NCBI RefSeq assembly: GCF_038070105.1 | Contig: NZ_JBBPBZ010000002.1 | Coordinates: 3,206,501-3,270,500, forward strand | Direction of reading: 5' to 3' | Length of the DNA stretch: 64,000 bases | From: Methylocystis sp. IM3 | GTDB lineage: Bacteria > Pseudomonadota > Alphaproteobacteria > Rhizobiales > Beijerinckiaceae | Part shown: piece by piece, positions 47,807 to 56,941 of the stretch | Numbering within the stretch: position 1 is the stretch's first letter | Layout of the letters: the number at the start of each line of letters is the position of its first letter | The notes under the pieces: model-generated | What the model saw: the letters and a program-made list of their open reading frames with translations, nothing else | Told to the model about the DNA's origin: nothing | The model's database searches: none | Made by a program: the position numbers and the translations under genes

Positions 47807-50557
47807 ATGGGCGCGGAAACACATCTCGATTTCAATGTGCGCGGCATGACCTGCGCCTCCTGCGTCTCGCATGTCGAGAAGGCGCTCGAGGGAACGCCGG
47901 GGGTCGAATCGGCCAGCGTCAATCTCGCGACCGAACGCGTCGACGTGTCGCTCGCGCCGGGCGCCGATCCGGCCGCGCTCGTGAAGTCAGTGGCCGACGC
48001 GGGCTATGAGCCCGTCGTCGAGACGATCGAGCTCGGCGTCGGGGGCATGACCTGCGCCTCCTGCGTCGCCCATGTGGAAAAGGCGCTGAAAGCCGTGCCG
48101 GGCGTCCTTTCGGCCAGCGTCAATCTGGCGACCGAGCGCGCGAGCGTGCGCGCGCTCTCCGGCCCCGGCCTCGCCGACAGGCTGCGCCGCGCCGTCTCGG
48201 AGGCGGGCTACGAGCCGCGAAAGATCGAGGCCGACGCCGGCGGCGCCGACCGCGAGCGCGCGCGGCGCGAGGAGGAAATGCGCCGCCTGCGCTTCAACCT
48301 CATCGTCTCGGCCGTCTTCACGGCGCCGGTCTTCATCCTGGAGATGGGCGGCCATCTGATTCCGGCCTTTCATCACTGGGCCATGGCGACGATCGGCGAA
48401 GAGCTGATCCGCCAGTTCTCCTTCCTCTTCGCCACGCTCGTTCTCTTCGGGCCCGGCCTCGTCTTCTTCCAGAAAGGCCTCCCCGCGCTGTTTCGGCGGC
48501 AGCCGGACATGAACGCGCTCGTCGCGGTCGGCACGCTCAGCGCCTATCTCTATTCGCTCGTCGCGACCTTCCTGCCGCAGTGGCTGCCGGCCGACGCCGT
48601 GCATGTCTATTACGAAGCCGCGGTCGTCATCGTTACGCTCATCCTCTTCGGTCGCTTTCTCGAAGCGCGCGCCAAGGGCCGCACCTCGGAAGCGATCCGC
48701 GCGCTTGCGAAATTGCAGCCCAGGACGGCGCGCGTCGAGCGCGAGGGCGAGACCGTCGACGTGGATATCGACGACGTGCATGTCGGCGACATCGTGCTGG
48801 TTCGGCCGGGCGAGCGCGTGCCCACGGACGGCGTCGTCACTGCGGGCGCGTCTTATGTCGACGAATCCATGGTGACGGGCGAGCCTGCGCCGGTCGCCAA
48901 GGGCGTCGGCGCGACGGTCACGGGCGCGACGGTCAACGGTTCGGGCGCCTTCTCCTTCCGGGCCACGCGCGTCGGCGCCGACACCACGCTCGCCGGCATC
49001 ATCCGCATGGTCGAGCAGGCGCAGGGCGCGAAGCTTCCCATTCAGGCGATGGTCGACCGCGTCACCGCCGTCTTTGTTCCGGCGATCTTCGCGGTGGCGG
49101 CGGCGACCTTTGTGATCTGGATGCTGATCGGCCCCGAGCCGCGCCTCACCCATGCGCTGGTGAGCGCCGTCGCCGTGCTGATCATCGCCTGCCCCTGCGC
49201 CATGGGGCTCGCGACGCCCGCCGCCATCATGACCGGCACCGGGCGCGCCGCCGAGCTCGGCGTGCTGTTTCGCAAGGGCGAGGCCCTGCAGACGCTGCAG
49301 GAGGTCACGCTCATCGCCTTCGACAAGACCGGCACGCTGACCTTCGGCAAGCCGAGACTGACCGACCTCGTTCCGGCGCCGGGCCAAAAGGCCGACGACG
49401 TTCTGCGGCTCGCGGCGGCCGTCGAGGCGCAGTCCGAACATCCGGTGGCCGCGGCCATCGTGTCGCGCGCGAAGGAGCAGGGTCTCGCCATTCCGCCCGT
49501 CACGGATTTTCAGTCCGTCTCCGGCATGGGCGTGGCAGGCTCGGTCGAGCGCCACAAGGTCGCGATCGGCGCCCTGCGCTACATGGACTCGCTCGGCTTC
49601 GACGCGAGCGCCTTCGCCGACAGCGCCGCCGCCCTTTCGGACGAGGGCAAGACGCCCTTTTATGTCGCTGTCGACGGCAAGGTCCGCGCCATTGTTTGCG
49701 TCGCCGACGAACTCAAGCCGACGACGAAGCCCGCGATCGACGCGCTGCATGCGATCGGCGTGAAGACCGCCATGATCACCGGCGACGAGGCGCGCACGGC
49801 CAACGCCATCGCCAGGCGCCTCGGCATCGACGAAGTCGTCGCCGGCGTGATGCCCGACGGCAAGGTGGCGACGCTCGAGCGGCTGCGCGAGGGCCGGAGG
49901 ATCGCCTTCGTCGGCGACGGCGTGAACGATGCCCCCGCGCTCGCCGCGGCGGATGCGGGCATCGCCATCGGCACGGGGACCGATATTGCGATCGAAGCCG
50001 CCGACGTCGTGCTGATGTCGGGCGATCTCGCCAAGGTGCCGGCGGCGCTGGCGCTCTCGCGCGCCACCATGCGCAACATCCAGCAAAATCTGTTCTGGGC
50101 CTTCGGCTATAATGCGCTGCTCGTTCCGGTCGCCGCCGGCGCGCTCTATCCGGTCAACGGTATGCAGCTCTCGCCCATGCTGGGCGCGGGCGCCATGGCT
50201 TTGTCGAGCGTCTTCGTTTTGACCAACGCCCTGCGTCTGCGCCGCTTCCAGCCGCCTGTCATCGCCGAGGCGGCGCTCCCGCCGGCGGCGCATGAAACCA
50301 CCGCGCCCGCGGCAGCGGCCGCGCCCTCGACCGAGAACCCCAAGGAGGACACGATGACGACGTTCAATGTGAAGGATATGACCTGCGGCATGTGCGTGAA
50401 GCACGTCACCAAGGCCGTGCAGTCGGTGGAGCCGGGCGCGGAAGTGAAGGTCGATCTCGCGACCGGCAAAGTGGACGTGTCGCCCACGCCGAAAGACCCG
50501 GCGGCGCTGGCCAAGGTCATCACCGAAGCGGGCTATCCGGCGCAGGTCGCCGCCTGA
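47807..50557 (+). CDS. copA: Copper-exporting P-type ATPase CopA with C-terminal CopZ-like domain
   Basis: A 916-residue P1B-type ATPase. Two N-terminal heavy-metal domains carry CASC motifs (Cys16/19 and Cys83/86), followed by eight transmembrane helices, the metal-channel CPC (near residue 463), phosphorylation site DKTGTLT (near 506) and hinge [11 protein letters not shown]. After the usual C-terminal end ([11 protein letters not shown]) comes an Ala/Pro linker and then a third complete heavy-metal domain from Met850 with MTCGMC (Cys860/863). It exports Cu(I) from the cytoplasm. The third domain has its own ribosome-binding site and start (see the internal CopZ entry). A terminator-like hairpin follows. 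Confidence 0.94.
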   Translation: MGAETHLDFNVRGMTCASCVSHVEKALEGTPGVESASVNLATERVDVSLAPGADPAALVKSVADAGYEPVVETIELGVGGMTCASCVAHVEKALKAVPGVLSASVNLATERASVRALSGPGLADRLRRAVSEAGYEPRKIEADAGGADRERARREEEMRRLRFNLIVSAVFTAPVFILEMGGHLIPAFHHWAMATIGEELIRQFSFLFATLVLFGPGLVFFQKGLPALFRRQPDMNALVAVGTLSAYLYSLVATFLPQWLPADAVHVYYEAAVVIVTLILFGRFLEARAKGRTSEAIRALAKLQPRTARVEREGETVDVDIDDVHVGDIVLVRPGERVPTDGVVTAGASYVDESMVTGEPAPVAKGVGATVTGATVNGSGAFSFRATRVGADTTLAGIIRMVEQAQGAKLPIQAMVDRVTAVFVPAIFAVAAATFVIWMLIGPEPRLTHALVSAVAVLIIACPCAMGLATPAAIMTGTGRAAELGVLFRKGEALQTLQEVTLIAFDKTGTLTFGKPRLTDLVPAPGQKADDVLRLAAAVEAQSEHPVAAAIVSRAKEQGLAIPPVTDFQSVSGMGVAGSVERHKVAIGALRYMDSLGFDASAFADSAAALSDEGKTPFYVAVDGKVRAIVCVADELKPTTKPAIDALHAIGVKTAMITGDEARTANAIARRLGIDEVVAGVMPDGKVATLERLREGRRIAFVGDGVNDAPALAAADAGIAIGTGTDIAIEAADVVLMSGDLAKVPAALALSRATMRNIQQNLFWAFGYNALLVPVAAGALYPVNGMQLSPMLGAGAMALSSVFVLTNALRLRRFQPPVIAEAALPPAAHETTAPAAAAAPSTENPKEDTMTTFNVKDMTCGMCVKHVTKAVQSVEPGAEVKVDLATGKVDVSPTPKDPAALAKVITEAGYPAQVAA
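50342..50348 (+). promoter_or_regulatory. Internal Shine-Dalgarno AAGGAGG within copA
   Basis: AAGGAGG at 50342-50348 is a seven-base match to the anti-Shine-Dalgarno sequence, five bases before an in-frame ATG at 50354. It lies in the linker between the ATPase and the C-terminal metal-binding domain, where codons for AsnProLysGluAsp happen to spell it. It is the best ribosome-binding site in this part of the window. Confidence 0.7.
50354..50557 (+). CDS. copZ: Possible independently translated copper chaperone CopZ (internal start in copA)
   Basis: In the same frame as copA, ATG at 50354 would start a 67-residue protein, [18 protein letters not shown] onward, ending at the copA stop. Length, MTCGMC copper-binding motif and ferredoxin-like fold match stand-alone CopZ chaperones (66-70 residues). 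The AAGGAGG five bases upstream makes internal initiation plausible, so one mRNA could give both fused CopA-Z and free CopZ. Known parallel: E. coli copA yields a free metal-binding domain by frameshifting. Use of the internal start is inference. Confidence 0.5.
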   Translation: MTTFNVKDMTCGMCVKHVTKAVQSVEPGAEVKVDLATGKVDVSPTPKDPAALAKVITEAGYPAQVAA

Positions 50558-50574
50558 CGGCGTTGTGGTGAACA

Positions 50575-50604
50575 GCGTGGCGCAAGGCGCGCCGCGCTCT
50601 TTCT
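50575..50604 (+). terminator. Terminator-like hairpin after copA
   Basis: GCGTGGCGC (50575-50583) pairs with GCGCCGCGC (50589-50597), one G-U pair, across a five-base loop, followed by TCTTTCT. It lies 18 bases past the copA stop and separates it from the SDR gene. Confidence 0.5.
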
Positions 50605-50676
50605 CATCCATGCGCCCTTAGCCTGGCGCGCCGCACGAACGCCGGCCGCAGGCCGTTTTTTGCAAGGAGAAGGCCA

Positions 50677-51552
50677 ATGTCGGGATCGCTGCGAGGCAAG
50701 ACGCTCTTCATCACCGGCGCCAGCCGCGGCATCGGCCTCGCCATCGCCAAGCGTGCGGCGCGCGACGGCGCGAATATCGCCGTGGCGGCGAAAAGCGTGA
50801 CCGAAAACCCGAAAATTCCCGGCACGATCTTCACGGCCGCGGCTGAAATCGAGGCGGCGGGCGGCAAGGCGCTGGCGCTCTCCTGCGACATCCGCTTCGA
50901 CGATCAGGTCGAGGCGGCCATGGCGAAGACGGCCGAAGTCTTCGGCGGCGTCGATATTCTGATCAACAACGCCAGCGCCATCGACCTGCGCGGCGTCGAT
51001 CAGCTCGAGATGAAGCGCTTCGATCTGATGCAGCAGATCAATGCGCGCGGGACCTATCTCTGCGCCAAGCTCGCCTTGCCCTTCCTGCGCAAGGCGGAGA
51101 ATCCGCATATTCTCACCCTGTCGCCGCCCATCGACCTCGACCCGAAATGGTTCTCGCCCAATCTCGCCTATACGATGGCGAAATATGGCATGAGCCTCGT
51201 GACGCTGGGACTGGCGCGGGATTTGGCGAAGGATGGCGTCGCCGTGAATTCGCTCTGGCCCGAGACGGCGATCGCCACCGCCGCCGTCGGCAATCTTCTC
51301 GGCGGCGAGGAAGTGATCCGCCGCTCACGCAAGCCGGAGATCGTCGCCGACGCCGCGCACGCCATTCTCACCCGCCCGTCGCGCGTCTGCACGGGCAATT
51401 TCTTCATCGACGTGCGTGTGCTCGCCGAGGACGGCGTCACGGACTTCGCGCCTTACTCGGTCGATCCCACGAAGGAGGCCGTGCTCGATTTCTTCCTGGA
51501 AGAGCCGATCAGCCCCAATGTGCGCAAGATGAGCTTCCACGCCGGAAAGTGA
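50677..51552 (+). CDS. SDR family oxidoreductase, HSDL2-like
   Basis: A 291-residue short-chain dehydrogenase/reductase. It has the NADP-binding TGASRGIGLAIAK (residues 14-26), NNAS (about 97-100) and the active-site pair in AYTMAKYGMSL (about 167-177). The block LTLSPPIDLDPKWF and the substrate-loop VNSLWPETAIATAAV are characteristic of the HSDL2-type subgroup (hydroxysteroid dehydrogenase-like), lacking the C-terminal SCP2 domain of the animal protein. It may act on lipid or acyl-CoA substrates (inference). AAGGAGAAGG precedes the ATG. Confidence 0.87.
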   Translation: MSGSLRGKTLFITGASRGIGLAIAKRAARDGANIAVAAKSVTENPKIPGTIFTAAAEIEAAGGKALALSCDIRFDDQVEAAMAKTAEVFGGVDILINNASAIDLRGVDQLEMKRFDLMQQINARGTYLCAKLALPFLRKAENPHILTLSPPIDLDPKWFSPNLAYTMAKYGMSLVTLGLARDLAKDGVAVNSLWPETAIATAAVGNLLGGEEVIRRSRKPEIVADAAHAILTRPSRVCTGNFFIDVRVLAEDGVTDFAPYSVDPTKEAVLDFFLEEPISPNVRKMSFHAGK

Positions 51553-51559
51553 CGGAGAT

Positions 51560-53221
51560 CTATTTGCCGCCGTCGGCCTCGCGGGCCGTGGCGGCCTGCT
51601 GCTTGCGGAACTCGACCACCCCGGCGAGCTCCTTCTTCTTGCCGAGGAGATAGTAAGAGGCCGTGACGCCCTTGCCCTTGAGGTCGACCGTGCCCGCGTC
51701 CTGAAAGATGAAATCGTCGGAAAGACGCACGCGCACCGACTCGGAGACGTGGATCCGGTCGGTCAGCGAGGTCGATTCGAAGCGGCTCGCGACATTCACC
51801 ACGTCGCCCCAGAGATCATAGGAAAATTTCTTCCGGCCCAGCACGCCGGCGGCGACAGTCCCGGTATGGATGCCCATCCGCATCTGAATGGGAAAGGGAT
51901 AGGTGTCGGAGAAGGCGCGGACGAAGCCGATGGCTTCGAGCGCGAATTCCGCCACATGCTGGCAGTGCAGGGGATCGCGATTGGGAACGCCGCCGACGAC
52001 CATATAGCTGTCGCCGATCGTCTTGATCTTCTCGACGCCATGCTTCTCAACGAGCTCGTCGAATTTTTCGAAGAGCATGTTGAGCAGATTGACGGTCTCG
52101 TGCGGGCCGAGCTTGGCGGAGAGATCCGTGAAGCCGACGATGTCCGAGAAAAAGACCGTCACCTCGGGATAGACTTCCGCAATCACCGCCTCGCCGCCCT
52201 GGAGGCGCTGCGCGATGGTGGCCGGCAGAATGTTGTGCAGAAGCTTCTCGGAGCGCAGACGCTCATTGTCGAGTTCGACCGCCGTTCGCTCCGAGACGAG
52301 CGCGCGCTCCTCCAGCTTTTCGAAAGCCTTGCTCAAATTGCCGGCCATCGACCCGACCGCTTCCGCGAGCTCCGCGATTTCGTCGCGCCCCGAGAGGCCG
52401 ATTTCCGTGTCCAGTTTCCCGGCGCTGATTTCCGTGACGGCGTCCATCAGCTTCCGCATCCGGACCATGAAGCGGCTGCGCATCAGAAGAAGATAAAGGA
52501 GAATGGTCGCGAAAAGGCCTGTCGCGAGATAGATATTCAGGCGCACGAGCAGCGTCGCATAATCCTCCTGCGCGCGCAAAATCGTCTCGTAGCGGCCTTT
52601 CACCTTCTCGGTGAAGTCGTAGACGAGCTTGGCGAGGTCGGCGTTCTGCTTGACGTAATTCTCGCTGTAGAGCAGCCGGTCGGCCAGGGCCGGATCGGGC
52701 TTGCCCCTTTTCGAGAAAGCGCCCGTCCCGTCGTCGAACTCTCCGTTGATGGCGTGCATGGCGATGCGTTCGGAAGTCGCCAATTTGAGGAGAAGCTCCT
52801 CGGCTTTCTTGAGCAGATTGAACTCTTCGACAGTCAGGTTCAGTTGCAAGAACTGATTTTCGAGAGAGAGCCCTTTGACGCTCGAATCGGGCTCGGGCAG
52901 GAGTCCGCCGGAGACGAGATCCCAATATTCGACCCCATACCCCTCGGGGCGCGCAATGGCGCCCTCCAGAATGCCGACGACTTCATTGTGCCATCGCAGC
53001 CGTCTGGGGTCCCTGGTCGCGACATAGCCGCGAGCGAAGCGCGTCGCAAATTGTGAGGAGATGACGAGATCCTCGGAAAGCGAAGTGATCTTGTCCTTCT
53101 GCCGCTCGGACTGGATCCGGGCGTCGTCCGCCTTCCCCAAGAGGACGCCGAGCGCCACATTGGCGCCCGCGAAGACCGTCAGGACGAAAAAGAAGAAGAG
53201 AAAGAAAGTTCGAAGCTTCAT
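51560..53221 (-). CDS. Membrane-bound class III adenylate cyclase with extracytoplasmic sensor and HAMP domain
   Basis: A 553-residue signalling enzyme. Transmembrane helix 1 (about residues 5-27), a periplasmic helical sensor (28-225), helix 2 (about 228-247), HAMP (about 248-300), a coiled linker, then a class III cyclase domain (about 350-530). Metal-binding Asp360 (FFSDIVGF) and Asp404 (KTIGDSY) are present, with the adenine-specifying Lys400 and Asp469 (SYDLWGD) and the transition-state Asn476 and Arg480 (VNVASR). It therefore looks like an active adenylate rather than guanylate cyclase. The sensed ligand is unknown. No cAMP-receptor gene is adjacent. Confidence 0.88.
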   Translation of the reverse strand: MKLRTFFLFFFFVLTVFAGANVALGVLLGKADDARIQSERQKDKITSLSEDLVISSQFATRFARGYVATRDPRRLRWHNEVVGILEGAIARPEGYGVEYWDLVSGGLLPEPDSSVKGLSLENQFLQLNLTVEEFNLLKKAEELLLKLATSERIAMHAINGEFDDGTGAFSKRGKPDPALADRLLYSENYVKQNADLAKLVYDFTEKVKGRYETILRAQEDYATLLVRLNIYLATGLFATILLYLLLMRSRFMVRMRKLMDAVTEISAGKLDTEIGLSGRDEIAELAEAVGSMAGNLSKAFEKLEERALVSERTAVELDNERLRSEKLLHNILPATIAQRLQGGEAVIAEVYPEVTVFFSDIVGFTDLSAKLGPHETVNLLNMLFEKFDELVEKHGVEKIKTIGDSYMVVGGVPNRDPLHCQHVAEFALEAIGFVRAFSDTYPFPIQMRMGIHTGTVAAGVLGRKKFSYDLWGDVVNVASRFESTSLTDRIHVSESVRVRLSDDFIFQDAGTVDLKGKGVTASYYLLGKKKELAGVVEFRKQQAATAREADGGK

Positions 53222-53265
53222 CCTGGCCGCCTCCGAGGCGCCTGCCTCATAACGAGAGCCCCGCC

Positions 53266-53281
53266 CGATCCGAAAGGATCG
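53266..53281. repeat. GAAA-tetraloop hairpin in the ubiB-cyclase gap
   Basis: CGATCC (53266-53271) and GGATCG (53276-53281) form a 6-bp hairpin with loop GAAA on the plus strand (TTTC on the minus strand), flanked by GAGCC/GGCTC (53256-53260 and 53283-53287). It lies in the leader of the cyclase gene or the trailer of ubiB. Confidence 0.45.
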
Positions 53282-53301
53282 AGGCTCCAGCTTGTTTCGT
53301 T

Positions 53302-53346
53302 GCGCTTTCTACCGCCGAACCGGTTCCCCGCTTCGGCGGAAAGCGC
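53302..53346 (-). terminator. Long inverted repeat immediately after ubiB
   Basis: GCGCTTT plus CCGCCGAA (53302-53308, 53312-53319) pair with TTCGGCGG plus AAAGCGC (53332-53346), 15 bp with a three-base bulge and a 12-base loop. It begins one base after the ubiB stop on the minus strand. There is no T tract after it, so it may be a Rho-aided terminator or mRNA-stabilising stem. Confidence 0.45.
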
Positions 53347-53347
53347 G

Positions 53348-54910
53348 CTAGCCGAACAGCCAGGCGGCGAAGAGCGTCAGCGCCGTCAGACCGAGAAGCA
53401 GCCGCATGTCCGAGCGACGCCGCGTCTCGGCCAGCGTCTCGAGCGAGAGAGGCGACAGATCGACGCCCTGCTCCGCCATGCTGGACACGCGGGAAATCGC
53501 GATTTCGGCCTCTGCAAGCGTCTTGGGCAGATGGGAGGCGAGCCGCGCGAGCTCCGCGATATTCCTGCCCGCGTCCTCGATCTTGGCCTTCGGCCCGAGA
53601 TTTTCCTCGATCCAGGATCGCACGACGGGGTCGCAGGTCTTCCAGATGTCGAGCCTGGGATCGAGCGTGCGGGCGACCCCTTCCGCGACCACCATCGTCT
53701 TTTGCAGGAGCACCAGCTCGGTGCGGGTGCGCATGTCGAAGAGCGCCGTCACCTCGAAGAGCAGCGTCAGCAGCCGCGCCATGGAAATTTCCGACGCGTT
53801 GATCGTGTGCAGCGGCTCGCCGATGGCGCGCAGCGCCTGCGAGAACTCCTCGATCGAATGTTTGGCCGGCACATAGCCCGCCTCGAAATGCACCTCGGCG
53901 ACGCGCCGGTAGTCGCGCGTGATGAAGCCATAGAGGATTTCGGCCAGAAAACGCCGCTCCTTCTCGCCGAGCCGGCCCATGATGCCGAAGTCGATGGCGA
54001 CGAGCCGGCCCTGCCGGTCGACGAACAGATTGCCCTGATGCATGTCGGCGTGGAAGAAGCCGTCGCGCATGGCGTGACGCAGGAAGGACTGCAGCACATG
54101 GGCGCCGAGCTTCTTGAGGTCGTGGCCTTCCGCCGCGACGCGCTCGAGATCGGACAGCGGCGCGCCGTCGATCCATTCGAGCGTCAGCACCTCGCGCGCC
54201 GTGCGGTCCCAGTCCACATGCGGCACGCGGATGTCCGGGTCCTTGGCGACGTTCTCGGCGAATTCGGACGCCGCCGCCGCCTCGAGGCGGAAGTCGGTCT
54301 CGAGCTTCACGGTGCGCGCGAGCGTGTCCACCACCTCGATCAGCCGCAGGCGGCGGCCTTCCGCCGACCAGCGTTCGGCCACGCGGGCCACGAGATACAT
54401 GTCGCGCAGATCGCGGGCGAACTGGCCCTCGACGCCGGGGCGCAGCACCTTGACCGCGACCCTGCGCTCCTTCCCCTCATACACGGCCGTGGCCATGTGC
54501 ACCTGCGCCACCGAGGCGGCCGCGACGGGCTCGCCGAAGGAGGTGAACATCTCGTCGATCGACCGTCCGAGCGACCTTTCGATGATCTCCACCGCCTTGA
54601 CCTGGCCGAAGGGCGCCATGCGGTCCTGAAGCGCCGTGAGCGCGTCGGCGATCTCGCCGCCCACCACGTCGGGGCGCGTCGCCAGAAACTGCCCGAGCTT
54701 CACATAGGAGGGACCGATCTGCGACAGCGCCCGAACGAGCGCCGCCCCGGCGTTCTCGCCCTTGCCCCGCGCGAAGAGATTGGCGAGGCGCACGAGCGGA
54801 ACCGCCGCGGGCGGCAGCAGATTGGGATCGAGCGAGGTGAAGACGCCTTCGCGCGCCAGAATATAGCCGGCGCGCGCCAGTCGCAGGAAATTGCCCGTCT
54901 GGAGAAACAA
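53348..54910 (-). CDS. ubiB: Ubiquinone biosynthesis regulatory kinase-like protein UbiB
   Basis: A 520-residue ABC1/ADCK family atypical kinase-like protein needed for ubiquinone synthesis. The KxGQ signature is present as YVKLGQFLATRPD (about residues 69-81), with the Ala-rich nucleotide loop as AAASVAQVH (about 130-138), the ATP lysine in VAVKVLRPG and HADMHQGNLFV (about 290-300). A C-terminal membrane anchor ends LLLGLTALTLFAAWLFG. It follows ubiE by 16 bases, as is usual, and is probably co-transcribed. Confidence 0.94.
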   Translation of the reverse strand: MFLQTGNFLRLARAGYILAREGVFTSLDPNLLPPAAVPLVRLANLFARGKGENAGAALVRALSQIGPSYVKLGQFLATRPDVVGGEIADALTALQDRMAPFGQVKAVEIIERSLGRSIDEMFTSFGEPVAAASVAQVHMATAVYEGKERRVAVKVLRPGVEGQFARDLRDMYLVARVAERWSAEGRRLRLIEVVDTLARTVKLETDFRLEAAAASEFAENVAKDPDIRVPHVDWDRTAREVLTLEWIDGAPLSDLERVAAEGHDLKKLGAHVLQSFLRHAMRDGFFHADMHQGNLFVDRQGRLVAIDFGIMGRLGEKERRFLAEILYGFITRDYRRVAEVHFEAGYVPAKHSIEEFSQALRAIGEPLHTINASEISMARLLTLLFEVTALFDMRTRTELVLLQKTMVVAEGVARTLDPRLDIWKTCDPVVRSWIEENLGPKAKIEDAGRNIAELARLASHLPKTLAEAEIAISRVSSMAEQGVDLSPLSLETLAETRRRSDMRLLLGLTALTLFAAWLFG

Positions 54911-54926
54911 GGAAGCGTCCTGCCCG

Positions 54927-55697
54927 TTAGAATTTCCAGCCGGAATGGATCGCGACGACGCCGCCGGTGAGGCGCTCGTAGCCGGTACGGCGGAAGCCCG
55001 CCTTGCGGATCATGCGCTCGAAATCGTCGGCCGCCGGGAATTTGCGGATCGACTCGACGAGGTAACGATAGGGCTCGCCATCGCCCGCGACGAGCTTGCC
55101 GACGGCGGGAATCACGTTGAAGGAATAGGCCTCGTAGATCTTGTCCAGCCCCGGCACGTTCACCTGCGAGAATTCGAGGCACAGGAAACGGCCGCCGGGC
55201 TTGAGCACGCGATAGGCTTCCTCGAGCGCGGTCTGGATGCGCGGCACGTTGCGGATGCCGAAGGCGATCGTATAGGCGTCGAAATGATTGTCCGGAAAGG
55301 GCAGCGACTCGGCGTTGGCCTGCACGAAATCGAGCTTCTCGCCAATTCCTTTCTCGCGGGCGCGGTCGCGGCCGACCTCCAGCATGTCGCCATTGATGTC
55401 GAGGACCACGATCTCGGCGTCCGGGGGAGACTGCCGCGCGATGCGGAAGGCCACGTCGCCAGTGCCGCCCGCGACGTCCAGATGCCTGAATTCCTTGCGG
55501 TTGCGCGCGTTGACCTTGCCGGCGAAGGTGTCCTTCCAGAGCCGGTGCAGGCCCGCGGACATCAGATCGTTCATCACGTCATAGCGGCGGGCGACCTTGT
55601 GAAAGACATCGTCCACGAGATGCTGCTTCTCGGAAAGCGGCACCTCGGAATAGCCGAAATGGGTCGAGCCCTCTCGATCGGAATGGGAATCGGTCAT
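54927..55697 (-). CDS. ubiE: Ubiquinone/menaquinone C-methyltransferase UbiE
   Basis: A 256-residue SAM-dependent C-methyltransferase for 2-polyprenyl-6-methoxy-benzoquinol. The signature [18 protein letters not shown] (residues 39-56), SAM motif [12 protein letters not shown] (about 73-84) and [15 protein letters not shown] (about 163-177) are all present. Start [10 protein letters not shown] is the usual low-complexity N-terminus. First gene of ubiE-ubiB, divergent from mutM. Confidence 0.96.
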   Translation of the reverse strand: MTDSHSDREGSTHFGYSEVPLSEKQHLVDDVFHKVARRYDVMNDLMSAGLHRLWKDTFAGKVNARNRKEFRHLDVAGGTGDVAFRIARQSPPDAEIVVLDINGDMLEVGRDRAREKGIGEKLDFVQANAESLPFPDNHFDAYTIAFGIRNVPRIQTALEEAYRVLKPGGRFLCLEFSQVNVPGLDKIYEAYSFNVIPAVGKLVAGDGEPYRYLVESIRKFPAADDFERMIRKAGFRRTGYERLTGGVVAIHSGWKF

Positions 55698-55772
55698 TTA
55701 ACGCTCGCCTGACAGGGGAAGACGGGGGAGGGTATAGCCGCTCCCGGCCGGGATGGCTACGGGCGCCCCGTT

Positions 55773-55913
55773 CTAGCCCTGGCGCGACACAAGCCGCCGC
55801 CCGGCGTTGCGCGGCCCGGCCTCGCCGCTGGCGATGCTGCCGAAGAGATAGATCGCCATCGCGTCGGGCAGGCGCACGCGCAGCGCCCCCACGATTTGGG
55901 CCTCGATCTTCAT
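55773..55913 (-). pseudogene. Truncated nucleotidyltransferase (MNT/Pol-beta-like) remnant
   Basis: A 46-residue frame from ATG 55913 to TAG 55773. It starts [19 protein letters not shown] and runs into [14 protein letters not shown], the GSxAxGEA nucleotide-binding start of MNT-type nucleotidyltransferases (COG1669-like, often antitoxin partners of HEPN toxins). It then diverges and stops before the catalytic Asp-x-Asp that should follow within about ten residues. The rest of the ~100-residue domain is absent: ubiE begins 75 bases downstream. It looks like the surviving 5' end of a deleted gene. AGAGG precedes the ATG. Confidence 0.5.
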
Positions 55914-55990
55914 CCGCCTCTCGCCATTTGCTATGGCGATTTATGGCGCGGCGCGCGCCGGCGACGAAAGCGCGCCACCCGGAGCCTTTG

Positions 55991-56860
55991 ATGCCCGAAT
56001 TGCCCGAAGTCGAAACCGTGCGCCGGGGCCTCGCGCCCACGCTCGAAGGCGCGCGCTTCGCCCGCGTCGAGCAGCGGCGCGCGGATTTGCGCTTCCCCTT
56101 CCCGCCCGATTTCGCACGACGGCTCGCGGGACGGCGCGTGCTCGCGCTGCGGCGGCGGGCAAAATATCTCCTCGCCGAACTCGACGGGGCCGAGACGCTC
56201 GTCATGCATCTCGGCATGAGCGGCTCCTTCCGGATCGACGGCGCGGTCGCGGGCGTCTTTCACCATCCGCGCGACAAGAGCGCGGCGCATGATCATGTCG
56301 TCTTCCACATGGAGAGCGGCGCCCGCGTCACCTACAACGACCCTCGCCGCTTCGGCTTCATGCTGCTCGTCGAAACGCGCGACCTCGAGGGCCACAAGCT
56401 GTTTCGCGGCCTCGGGACCGAGCCTTTGGGCGGCGGCCTCGACGCGGCTTTTCTCGCGCGGGCCTTTCGCGGCCGCGCCGCGCCGGTCAAGGCGCTGCTG
56501 CTCGATCAGCGGCTGATCGCGGGGCTCGGCAACATCTATGTCTGCGAGGCGCTGCATCGGGCGGGAATTTCGCCGCTCGCCGCCGGCGGCAGGCTGGTGA
56601 CAGCCGCCGGAAAGCCGACGGCCGCGCTGGCGCGCCTTCCGGGCGCCATCCGCGAGGTGCTCGACGCGGCGCTCGCGGCCGGCGGGTCGTCGCTGCGCGA
56701 CCATCGGCAGGCGGACGGCTCGCTCGGCTATTTCCAGCATTCCTTCCGGGTCTACGACCGCGAAGGCGCGGCCTGCCCCACGCCGTCCTGCCCCGGAACG
56801 ATCCTGCGCAGCGTGCAGTCGGGCCGCTCGACCTTTCATTGCCCGCGCTGCCAGAAGTGA
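55991..56860 (+). CDS. mutM: Formamidopyrimidine-DNA glycosylase
   Basis: A 289-residue Fpg/MutM DNA repair enzyme removing oxidised purines (8-oxoguanine, FapyG). The catalytic N-terminus [13 protein letters not shown] is intact after Met removal (Pro1, Glu2, Glu5), followed by the Lys in RRRAKYLL and the helix-two-turn-helix [16 protein letters not shown] (about 177-192). The zinc finger uses CPTPSC (spacing four) and the final CPRC. GGAG at 55981-55984 lies six bases before ATG 55991; an upstream frame extension to 55928 would bury the catalytic Pro and is rejected. Confidence 0.96.
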   Translation: MPELPEVETVRRGLAPTLEGARFARVEQRRADLRFPFPPDFARRLAGRRVLALRRRAKYLLAELDGAETLVMHLGMSGSFRIDGAVAGVFHHPRDKSAAHDHVVFHMESGARVTYNDPRRFGFMLLVETRDLEGHKLFRGLGTEPLGGGLDAAFLARAFRGRAAPVKALLLDQRLIAGLGNIYVCEALHRAGISPLAAGGRLVTAAGKPTAALARLPGAIREVLDAALAAGGSSLRDHRQADGSLGYFQHSFRVYDREGAACPTPSCPGTILRSVQSGRSTFHCPRCQK

Positions 56861-56912
56861 CGCGCCCTTGCCGGAGTCAGGCGCCCTTGCCGGAGTGAGG
56901 CGCCCTTGCCGC
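56861..56912. repeat. 19-base tandem repeat after mutM (2.7 copies)
   Basis: A unit containing CGCCCTTGCCGGAGT recurs at 56861-56879, 56880-56898 and, truncated, at 56899-56912. It fills the space between the mutM stop and the ABC transporter gene and does not form an ORF or obvious hairpin. Confidence 0.7.
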
Positions 56913-56941
56913 GGCCGCCTCGAACAGCCATAACCCACGTC

